A DNA stretch of 64,000 nucleotides from Nematostella vectensis. Lineage: Eukaryota > Cnidaria > Anthozoa > Actiniaria > Edwardsiidae. Both the position numbers and the translations under genes were made by a program. The stretch is from contig NC_064037.1 in the NCBI RefSeq assembly GCF_932526225.1, positions 13,219,703 through 13,283,702 of the forward strand, in the 5' to 3' direction. Positions within the stretch are counted from its first letter, which is position 1. Each line of letters begins with the position of its first letter. Below, one piece after another: positions 23,901-34,736 of this stretch. Under the pieces are notes generated by a model. That model did not search any database. It had not been told where the DNA came from and was given only the letters and a program-made list of their open reading frames with translations.

Positions 23901-26900
23901 TCAGTTACATGTGTCACAGGTGTGCCTTACATTACACTAGCATCAGTTACATGTGTAAAAGTTGTGCCGTACATTACACTAGCATCAGTGACATGTGTCA
24001 CAGGTGTGCCGTACATTACACTAGCATCAGTGACATGTGTCACAGGTGTGCCGTACATTACACTAGCATAAGTTACATGTGTAAAAGTTGTGCTGTACAT
24101 TACACTAGCATCAGTTACATGTGTCACAGGTGTGTTAGTACATTACACTAGCATCAGTGACATGTGTAAAAGGTTTGTCGTACATTACACTAGCATCAGT
24201 TACATGTGTAAAAGGTGTGTACTACATTACACTAGCATCAGTTACATGTGTCATAGGTGTGTTAGTACATTACACTAGCATCAGTGACATGTGTCACAGG
24301 TGTGCCGTACATTACACTAGCATAAGTTACATGTGTAAAAGTTGTGCTGTACATTACACTAGCATCAGTTACATGTGTCACAGGTGTGTTAGTACATTAC
24401 ACTAGCATCAGTGACATGTGTAAAAGGTTTGTCGTACATTACACTAGCATCAGTTACATGTGTAAAAGGTGTGTACTACATTGCACTAGCATCAGTGACA
24501 TGTGTCACAGGTGTGTTAGTACATTACACTAGCATCAGTGACATGTGTAAAAGGTTTGTCGTACATTACACTAGCATCAGTTACATGTGTAAAAGGTGTG
24601 TACTACATTGCACTAGCATCAGTGACATGTGTCACAGGTGTGTTAGTACATTACACTAGCCTTAGTGACATGTGTCACAGGTGTGCTGCACATTACACTA
24701 GCATCAGTTACATGTGTCACAGGTGTGCCGTACATTACACTATCATCAGTGACATGTGTCACAGGTGTGCCGTACATTACACTAGCATAAGTTACATGTG
24801 TAAAAGTTGTGCTGTACATTACACTAGCATCAGTTACATGTGTCACAGGTGTGTTAGTACATTACACTAGCATCAGTGACATGTGTAAAAGGTTTGTCGT
24901 ACATTACACTAGCATCAGTTACATGTGTAAAAGGTGTGTACTACATTGCACTAGCATTAATTACATGTGTCACAGGTGTGCCATACATTACACTAGCCTT
25001 AGTGACATGTGTCACAGGTGTGCCGTACATTGCACTAGCATCAGTTACATGTGTCACAGGTGTGTTAGACCATTACACTAGCATCAATTACATATGTCAC
25101 AGGTGTGCCGTACATTATATTAGCATCAGTTACATGTGTAAAAGGTGTGTCGTACATTATATTAGCATCAGTTACATGTGTAAAAGGTGTGTCGTACATT
25201 ATATTAGCATCAGTTACATGTGTCACAGGTGTGTTAGTACATTACACTAGCATCAGTGACATGTGTCACAGGTTTGCTGCACATTACACTAGCATCAGTG
25301 ACATGTGTCACAGGTTTGCCGCACATTACACTAGCATCAGTTACATGTGTAAAAGGTTGGCCGTACATTACACTAGCATCAGTGACATGTGTCATAGGTG
25401 TGTTAGTACATTACACTAGCATCAGTGACATGTGTCACAGGTGTGCCGTACATTACACTAGCATCAGTGACATGTGTAAAAGGTGTGCCGTACATTACAC
25501 TAGCATAAGTTACATGTGTAAAAGTTGTGCTGTACATTACACTAGCATCAGTGACATGTGTCACAGGTGTGTTAGTACATTACACTTGCATTAGTGACAT
25601 GTGTCACAGGTGTGTTAGTACATTACACTAGCATCAGTTACATGTGTAAAAGGTGTGCCGTACATTACACTAGCATTAGTTACATGTGTCACAGATGTGC
25701 CGTACATTACACTAGCATCAGTTACATGTGTCACAGGTTTGCTGTACATTGCACTAGCATCAGTGACATGTGTCACAGATGTGCCGCACATTGCACTAGC
25801 ATCAGTGACATGTGTCACAGATGTGCCGCACATTACACTAGCATCAGTTACATGTGTAAAAGGTGTGTCGTACATTACACTAGCATCAGTTACATGTGTC
25901 ACAGGTTTGCTGTACATTGCACTAGCATCAGTGACATGTGTCACAGATGTGCCGCACATTACACTAGCATCAGTTACGTGTGTAAAAGGTGTGCCGTACA
26001 TTACACTAGCATCAGTTACATGTGTCACAGGTGTGTTAGTACATTACACTAGCCTTAGTGACATGTGTCACAGGTGTGCCCTACATTACACTAGCATCAG
26101 TGACATGTGTCATAGGTGTGTTAGTACATTGCACTTGCATCAGTTACATGTGTCACAGGTGTGTTAGTACATTGCACTAGCATCAGTGACATGTGTCAAA
26201 GGTGTGTTAGTACATTACACTTGCATTACTTACGTGTGTCACAGGTAGGTTAGAGCATTTCACTTAAAATAGTTATATGTTTCACAGTTGTGCCATACAT
26301 TTTCTTGAGATTTGTTTTTCCTCTTAGGGCAAGCCACTAGCCATTTTTTATGGCTCTCAAACAGGGACAGCTGAGGAGTTTGCAAGCCGTTTAGCTAAGG
26401 ATGCTCAGAGATATGGCATCAAGGCAATGGTGTTTGACCCAGAGGAAAATGACATGGTTAGTAAACTGCCATTAATTAGGAAGAAGATATATTAATGACT
26501 GTGCTCTTAACTGTGGTGGTTTATTATATTCAGGAAGAGTTAACTCGCATGGGAGAAATTGATAACAGCTTTGCTATATTTGTGATGGCCACATATGGTG
26601 AGGGTGACCCTACAGATAATGCACAGGAATTCTATGAATGGCTACAGAATGACAGAGATGATCTGGACTGTCTCAATTTTGCTGTAAGTTTTATTCCAAG
26701 TCATTTTTTGGGATCCACTTTATTTGTAATCCTTGGTCTGCTTAATTGACAGTAGTATCTTATGTAATAAAAGTACTTATATTCTTACATTCAAGATTGA
26801 AGCTCAAATTAATGAAAAGAAAAGAAAACATGTAATTAGTTGTTTTCACAGGAATGTTTATTTTCCCAATCACTGTAATTTTAGTAAACTTCATTGATTT

Positions 26901-29900
26901 TTCTTAAATTTCTCTAGGTTTTTGGCCTGGGAAACAAGACCTATGAACACTATAATTCCATGGGGCGATATGTAGACAAACGCCTGGAGGAACTCGGGGG
27001 ATACAGAATATACCAAAGAGGAGAGGGTGATGATGATGGCAAGTAAGTATTTGAAAGAAGCCGATTATTAGACTTGAATTGCTGTTTTTACTAAAAAAAA
27101 ACAAGAGTTTTGGTTAGTATTGAATTAACACATACTGAAATGGTTTTCTATGGAAAAATATCTACTGTAATGTATTATTCTGATTCAAGTCTTCCTTTGT
27201 GTTTTCTATTCAATCATTTATTTGTATACAAAGCAAATAAAATATTGACAACAAGAGAAGACAACTTGTTCCTAGAAAAGACAACTTGTTTACTGTCAGC
27301 TGCAATTTAGAATGATGTATACATTTGTCTCTATTTCCTACAATAAGGCTTTACATTACTCAACTATCGAGCATCGCAGAAATGCCTTACGTAGCCACCA
27401 TGACAGTGTTGGCAAAAATGATGAGTAAACATGCTTTTTAATTGAGACAGATTCACCAGCCAAGCGGCTTGGCAAATGATTGTATCAGTTCAAATCAGAA
27501 CACAAAGGAATCCTCTTAGTTACAGTACCAAGTTCTTTCCAATAAAACTGTGACTCTCACAGATTGTTGATGGTGTAGTAGGTATTTACATTTGATTTGT
27601 AAATTCTGGGAAAGAATGCAAATTCCATAGTTAAGGGATGCAGGTAGCCAAGGCTGAATAACTATAATTCTTACTGTTGAATTTCTAGTTTATCAGTTCC
27701 AAAAGACATTTTATTCAAACAAGATAACTCTTTCAAACTACCAGTAATTCAAGGTATCCGTGAATATTATTAAGCCAACGTGTCTTCTTCTTACAGTATA
27801 GAGGAAGACTTTGTTCGATGGAGAGAAGAATTTTGGCCTGCCGTTCTTAAGTACTTCAATATCAATGTCCGGGATATCAAAAGGTTTGAATCTGCTTCTG
27901 GTTTAAATGTGAAGATTCATTCTTTATTGACATCTTGCAATGCCATTTGGTTTGGTAGGCGTCTTTCGTCTTGTATCGAAAGGCAATTCAGGCTCAACGA
28001 ACAGAGGGATACACCTCAAGAAAAAGTATTCACTGGCGAGATCGCAAGACTCAAAGCCTACGAACGCCAGAGACCGTAAGTTTCATATTGTTCTCTGTGG
28101 TTGTAGGTGGAAATCAGGTGTGTGAATAGAGATGAAGTGCTGTTAGTGTTTGTTCTTGGTAGTAGGAATTGTTTGTTTGTAGTGTTTGTTTGTAGTAAGA
28201 ATAAAAAAGACAGTGAAAGCTCAATGAACAATATTGCTCTAATATTTAACTTTTTCTTTGTTTTACGTTTACTAAAGATCGTCTCTATTGTAGTTTTGCT
28301 GGCGGTAAGTTGTCAGTAACCAAGACTTAAAATTCGATTTAGTTTATTTGTCTCATTTTTTTTTTGGTTTTGACATTTAATGTTGGATCTTCATCTTTTT
28401 AAACCTCCAGAATGTTTACTGATTTTGTTGTGTCAACTCGTCCACTAATGACCTTGTGGATGAAGTTCAGAAAAATTTGTTTCACAGAAAACGAAAAAAA
28501 ATCCACAGTCTTCAGTATGGCTGAATATAAGTTGGATAACTGTTATACCCATGATACATCTTTTCATCAAGCTTAAAAAAGTACACACTCATTTCAAATG
28601 GCACTATTCTAGTACCTATTGCGTGTGAGCATGAAAATAGCCTCTGCAATCTCTTTCATTGTCTGTTTTTTATTCACACTGATGTTCCCAGACAACCTTT
28701 GATCGTTTTTGCTTCTTGATGCGGGGATTTTGTAGCATGTTTATTGGTGTTTAATGTGGATAATAAAATATGGACGGGCTAAGGTGTTTTTTATGAAAAT
28801 CTTTTTTTATGAAAATCTATCAAGATACCGAAACGTCATATTCCTTAACCAGAGTATATATTCTTCACCAAAACTGGTAGTCAACTCTGCCAAATTCGTT
28901 TTGATAAGAATTCTTCAGGACAGACTAAAGTAAATAGTTAGAAATGTACTATACTTTAAATATATATATAAAAAAAACATTTATGCAAGGGGTGCTGTGC
29001 TTTTTGGCCGTGCCTGAATATACCTAATAAGTAAGATTTTAATTTCAGTAATATGGATGTGTAAATGTTGGTAATGTAACTTCCCATAGTTACATTTTAA
29101 AATGTAAGTTGTCCAAATATATAGCCTTATTCCCCCCTCAAAAAAGACGCTTTTGTGTAGGCCGTACGATGCTAAAAATCCTTTCCTGGCGCCCATCGTC
29201 ATCAACCGTGAGTTACACAAGGGAGGAGACAGGTCTTGCATGCACATTGAGCTGGACATCACAGGATCTGGGATCAAGTAAGAATAGGGATAAGCTTTTG
29301 CTTTCTTTGGTGATTTGTTGCTACCTGATATTCTGGGTTATATGGCTTTGGCTTAGACTCACAGTCATCCTGTGTTTTTTTTTTTTTGCCTGCCTGTTGT
29401 TATACCTATGTTACCCACAGCTGACATAGCAAAAAAAATGGCATGAAATTTTCCAATTCTCAATATATAAGCTCAAGATTCTGCATACAAGGAGTTCCTC
29501 TGACCAAAAGCTTTTCCGAATTTCCGAATTCCGAATTTTAAAGAAATTTAGAAGATGTGAAATTTAGATATTAGATACTTAGATATTAGATATTTAGATA
29601 CTTTTTGATATGTTGGTTTACATAACATAAGGAACCTCTATGCAAAAATTCAAGCTTACCGAAGTTAAGCAGACTTTATTTGTGAAAACTTGACATTTTT
29701 TTGCTCCGTCCCCACAGCTATAAGTAGATAGCGCTTTCTCCTCGAATCATGTAGAGTCTTCAATACCTATTAATCCTTGCCTTTTGTCTTGTTAACTACT
29801 TATCATCATCATTATTACTATTTTTCTTTGTCCTCTTCATCGCTTGTGAAAACTGTTTCTTGTATACAGGTATGATGCTGGTGACCATGTTGCAGTCTAC

Positions 29901-32900
29901 CCGACAAATAACTTGGATCTTGTTGAAAAGTTCAGCCAGCTTCTAAATGTTGACCTGGATACCGTCTTCTCTCTCGACAATGTGGACGGTATGGCCATCT
30001 TCACGAGATCACTTTTTTATTTCTAAATTTGAATTTTAAATTTTCATTATTTGAATAGTTATCAACATTATTCTATTTTTTTTTAATATTCTACATTTAT
30101 CAGGCTCTCTAATGACATACACCATATTTAAAGTACTTTCTGTAAAATAAGACCACTGTATCTTTCTCTGCCGCATCATACCCTCATCTTTGTTAAGCTT
30201 CTATCAAACATGGGAGTGGGTGAAATTGGGAGTTGATGACAGTTTCACAACCTGTGCAATCTCGGAGACGCTTTTTGTATGTACTCAAATCCGACATGAG
30301 AGATGATGAGATTTTCCAGCGTAAGATCATTTAGTGTGTTATAACTGGAAATAGAATAGCATGTAATGGTGGACTTTTGTGACGGTTTGGGTGAGAAAGT
30401 AGCGCACGCTCAGGCTTTAAATGCAGAACAAAAAAACAACTTATTCAGCGCTTACGAAAAATCCCAGAATGTCGAAAAAGTTTAGTTTCATTTAGATATT
30501 TTAATTTTTCGTCGTTCTCTGGTGTGATGGGCACAGTAATTTCTGTGATTATTTTGGTTTGAATTTGCCACCCAGAATGATTATGTGATCTCTAAGCATA
30601 ACCCCCTATTTCTAATTCAATAATGAATTCTGTGAAACAATTACTCGTATCAACTCTCCAAGTTTGTGTGATAGCATCCCTCAAGATCTAGAAAGAGTGA
30701 AGCAAAACCTTTCCGTTTGATTCAATATTTTTGAGTCAAATGTCATCTTTTCTACCTTTTTTTTTTCAGAGGACGCATCAAAGAAACACCCTTTTCCCTG
30801 CCCCACAACCTATCGCACTGCTCTCATGCACTATGTAGACATCACGAGTACTGTGAAGACCCATGTGCTACGCGAACTGGCAGAGTATGCACGTGATCAC
30901 GAGGAAAAGGAGTTCCTTATGGCTATCAGTGACAGTACAGAGGAAGCCAAGGTTAGTATTACAACCTATTTTACTCCCTCATAGGCGATCACCATGTTAT
31001 TCCCCCTATATGGACCCATGACCATTACCGGTGGCTGTGGTATGGTGGTGGCCGTGGTATCCACCAGTTTGTCCTCAACCAATTCGTACCCAAGTAGCCC
31101 CATAAAATATGTTTTCTATAAAAAGAACTTCAAGCTGCTTTGTGAGTTTCTACAATACTTGAAGAATCCCAAGTATTGGGATTGTACACCCCCTCCCCCC
31201 CCCCCCCATCCCCATAATTTAGAAAACCAAATGACAATGTACGATGTCCTTTTGGCTCTTTTTAACAGAAAAAATATAACGAATGGGTGATTCAGCCTCA
31301 TCGACATATCGTCGCTGTTCTTGAGGACATGCCCTCCCTGAAACCACCCCTTGACCACATTCTCGAGCTACTGCCACGCCTACAGTGCAGATACTACTCC
31401 ATCTCCTCGTCACCAAAGGTGAGACGGATTCATAGTACAGATATCACTCCATCTTTTGATCAGCAAATTAAGCTAAACGAGACCTACAGTGCTGATAACA
31501 CACCATTAAACTCTTGACCACCAAAGGTAAGGCTGGACCACAGTACAAATATTTATCCTCCTCTTGATCAGCAAAGGTTAGACGGACCTGAAGTATAGAT
31601 ATCACTTCATCTTTTGATCTGCGATTTTATAATACAGACCTACAGTACAGCTATCAGTTTAAGTCCAACTAGGAGATTTCCATAATCGAAATTAAAACAT
31701 TAAGTTTGGACCTACACTTTGTTGCTTTAGGCTCACCCATCTCACATTCATGTCACTGCTGTTGTCGTGAAATGGACGACAAAAACTGGCCGAGTACAAA
31801 ACGGAGTGGCGACCACTTGGCTTGCCACCAAGATCCCTAAAGGTTGGTGCGTCTGTGCTTGCTATTTGTTTGCAGACAAAATAAACAAGTTTTGAACGTT
31901 GATTCTTTTCTCATTGAAGCACTCATTAAACACATTATCGAAGACTCACCATCATCGAGCTCTTTCTTGTATGAGAAATTATATCCCAACCCTAAATTAT
32001 TTGTTATTTTATTATTTTTTTGCCACAAAATTAAGAAATATGAAAGAAATACTACACTATAAAAGAATAAGGAAATATGAATTATTTTTACAAGGCAGGG
32101 AAACCACAACTGTAGAAGTCAATCAAACTAACAAATAAAAACAAATAGATAGAAAAATAAAATACATCTGGGATACCAGAACAGCTGAAGCCAATAGGCC
32201 ATTCCAGCTATTACAATAGAAGCAGTTCCTTGTGGCTTAAACCTACCTCAACTACACTCATGCAGCGCACGCTTAATTTGGTGCAACCTATGGTTTGGTA
32301 TTGCGCGCGCGCATGCTTATAGCTGGAGTTGTCTATTACTCTGGGCCAAAAACTATAATAACTCTTACATACATCTTTGTCGCATCATCCAACCCACTGT
32401 TTTTGCCGCCATGTTGTAGATGCGGACTGCCCGAGGGTGCCAATCTTTGTACGGAGGACCACATTCCGCCTTCCATTCAAGCCCGTCACTCCGGTTATTA
32501 TGATCGGACCCGGCACTGGACTCGCACCATTCAGGGGCTTCATCCAGGACCGCAATGCGCTCGTCAAACAAGGTGCCATGTGGAAGACAATGGTTCTGAC
32601 ATCGCTTGAGTTTACCACTTCCATTTCTACGAATTATTACTACAAACAAGCACCTTTTGGTCATAAAACTGCCATTTGGCTATTGCCATTCTTTTCGCCA
32701 TGCTTTTCTGAAAGCGGTGTATGATAGATGGGCAATGTAATTTTCTTGCTAATGGCCGTTGGTTTTTAAATATATGGGTTGTTCACCAGGCAAACGTGTG
32801 GGTGATACGGTGCTGTTCTTCGGGTGTCGCCACAAGGCTCAGGATTACATCTATGAGAATGAACTTGAGGATTACGCCGCGGACGGCACGATATCGAGGC

Positions 32901-33696
32901 TGCACGTCGCCTTCTCTAGAGACCAGGTACTTTCTAATATGATAAAAAGGGAGTGTGCTGAGGATGGGGGAAAACTCCTCCCCCCCCCCCCCTCCCGCAC
33001 GATCGAGAGGTACTTTCTTAAGCATGGGGAAAGTTATTGCAACCCACCCTTCCCCTTGTGGACGCCAATTTTTACGACGTTTGTTTATTGTTTGGCGCCA
33101 AGATCTTGTCGAGGTCTGTTATATTGTGTGTGACTTTGTATTAATTACATCAAGTAAAGACGCTATTTTTGCCAGGATAAAAAAAGGTACGTAACTCATC
33201 TGATGAGGGAGAACACTGACGAGATTTGGAATCTGCTAGACCAAGGAGCCCATATCTACGTATGCGGGTAAGTTGAAAATCATTCAACTACTTATTTCTA
33301 TTGTGAGCCTATCTGGCCAAGGTTTTGCGGGATCTTACCCAGTTACTATCATACTTTTTACCAAAGGTGACTTTTACCGGTCACTATTATACTTCCCTTC
33401 TATTATTTAGCATCTTGAAAGCCATGCCCTTATTTGCTTCAATGCTTGATCGACTGTGCAAGTCTTTCGGACATCGATAGGCTATTTGCCCTAAGCTTTC
33501 CTGGTTATTTATTGTCGACACTGACTTCCCGCTTATTGTTTGCTTTTTTAGCGACGCACGCAATATGGCCAGAGACGTGCACACCATAGTGACGGAGATT
33601 GCGCGGGAGAAAGGAGGCATGACAGATAGCCAAGCGGATGATTACGTCAAGAAGCTGAGCGCTAAGGGGCGATACGCCACCGACGTTTGGAGCTGA
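20967..33696 (+). CDS. POR: NADPH-cytochrome P450 reductase
   Basis: Exons: 20967-21109, 21926-21986, 26328-26456, 26534-26683, 26918-27042, 27797-27883, 27983-28075, 29161-29277, 29870-29988, 30770-30951, 31269-31418, 31731-31842, 32420-32572, 32790-32926, 33176-33267, 33552-33696. They total 1995 nt, 664 residues, all phases consistent. An N-terminal membrane anchor (about 15-32, [16 protein letters not shown]) is followed by the FMN site [13 protein letters not shown] (75-87), [12 protein letters not shown] (130-141) and [11 protein letters not shown] (164-174). The FAD site is RYYSIS (443-448). The NADPH site is [12 protein letters not shown] (519-530) with FFGCR and YVCGDARNMA (Cys616). 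The last residues are Trp-Ser, the nicotinamide-stacking Trp being conserved. The protein passes electrons from NADPH to microsomal P450s and haem oxygenase on the ER. Length equals the family norm (about 680). Confidence 0.97.
22262..26255. repeat. 4-kb minisatellite, about 42-bp unit, POR intron 2
   Basis: Roughly 95 units built on TACATTACACTAGCATCAGT followed by TACATGTGTCACAGGTGTG, with variants (GTGTAAAAGGTGTG; GTGTTAGTACATTA). The array fills most of the intron between exons 21926-21986 and 26328-26456 and stops about 70 bp before the exon 3 acceptor. Because 42 is divisible by three, many long frames stay open on both strands. They are not genes. Confidence 0.97.
27884..27982 (+). other. 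Stop-free 99-nt intron (exitron-like) in POR
   Basis: Removing 27884-27982 (AAAAG|GTTTGA … CGAAAG|GCAATT) gives [20 protein letters not shown], which fits POR family sequence at the FMN-FAD linker. The segment is 33 codons long, in phase with both flanks and without a stop. If retained, POR would be 697 residues. Both splice sites are weak (no strong pyrimidine tract). Confidence 0.75.
31372..31660 (+). repeat. Decayed tandem repeats of the POR exon 10 3' end and donor
   Basis: The exon end (TACAGTGCAGATACTACTCC … CACCAAAGGTGAGACGG) is followed by four or five diverged copies with a period of about 50-55 bp: AGTACAGATATCACTCC…CAGCAAA, TACAGTGCTGATAACACACC…CACCAAAGGTAAGGC, AGTACAAATATTTATCC…CAGCAAAGGTTAGACGG, and AGTATAGATATCACTTC. 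Two of the copies still carry a GT after CAAAG. Confidence 0.8.
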
Positions 33697-34368
33697 GAGG
33701 AATTTTTTTTCCATCGGCAAATGAGATCTTATTCGTGTTTTTTTTATTTATCTATCGATATTAACTTGCCGTCACCCAAAGTCTGCGTCCAAGCTGACAG
33801 TTGTTGTTATTAACATTGTTATGGATTTTTTTTTTGCATCGCATTTTTTTTTTTTTTTACAAAATAGCGATTTTCTTATCACCCGACGTAAATAATTGCA
33901 AATGATGAATTTGATAGCAATTGATAACAATTTACGAAATAGTCTTCAATTATTATCAACCAATGACAACAATTGATACTCAATCAATGTTTGATATCAA
34001 TTGATAATCATTTAGTAAATTGATATCAGTTATTATCAAATGATGCCAATTATAAATTTGATCAATTAGTTATGTCGGGCTAATCAATACTTTTAATTGA
34101 ACTTCTAGAATATCCCAACATTTCAAAGCAAATCATTGAAAGTTAACGGATGTAGCATTGTATGTAGAATTTTACTCAGTAGTAATTTACAAATTGTCAT
34201 TAAGGAATGGAACATTTTAGTAAATTAACAAAGCATTCTATCCTTGCCTTTTCATGTGATTTATCAATTTGGGTTAAATTTGTCCTAAATCCTGTGGTTT
34301 GCTGACTTGACGGGCGCCGTCATGTCCGTGTTTATATTGGCTTAAATTTGCCAACTCACGTAATCAGC

Positions 34369-34622
34369 TAGTCAAAGTCGCATGATCAGCTAGTCAAAGT
34401 CACGTGATCAGCTAGTCAAAGTCACGTGGTCAGCTAGTCAAAGTCACATGATCAGCTACTCAAAGTCACATGATCAGCTAGTCAAAGTCACATGATCAGC
34501 TAGTCAAAGTCACATGGTCAGCTAGTCAAAGTCACATGATCAGCTAGTCAAAGTCACATGGTTAGCTAGTCAAAGTCTCATGATCAGCTAGTCAAAGTCA
34601 CATGGTCAGTTAGTGCAAGTCA
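34369..34622. repeat. 22-bp minisatellite downstream of POR
   Basis: About twelve units of CAGCTAGTCAAAGTCACATG plus two bases, with CACGTG variants in the first units. Intergenic. It starts about 670 bp after the POR stop. Confidence 0.95.
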
Positions 34623-34736
34623 CATATTCGAGTTGGTGGGTGGTTTGAATTTTCCAAATCCGAGTTATTGGGGCTCCACTTTGTTTTCCTGTATAGCAAC
34701 TGTGCCATGCATCGTGGTAATCAATATAGAAAAACA

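Noticed and set aside
22389..26167. Many 60-200-codon frames on both strands ([13 protein letters not shown] repeats)
   Set aside because: They are translations of the 42-bp minisatellite, whose unit is divisible by three and lacks stops. They lie in a POR intron and show no protein family features.
27780..28079. Treating 27797-28075 as one uninterrupted POR exon
   Set aside because: It would insert 33 residues absent from the family. The AG|GT … AG|GC excision gives the conserved RQFRLNE segment. Kept as a retained-intron possibility only.
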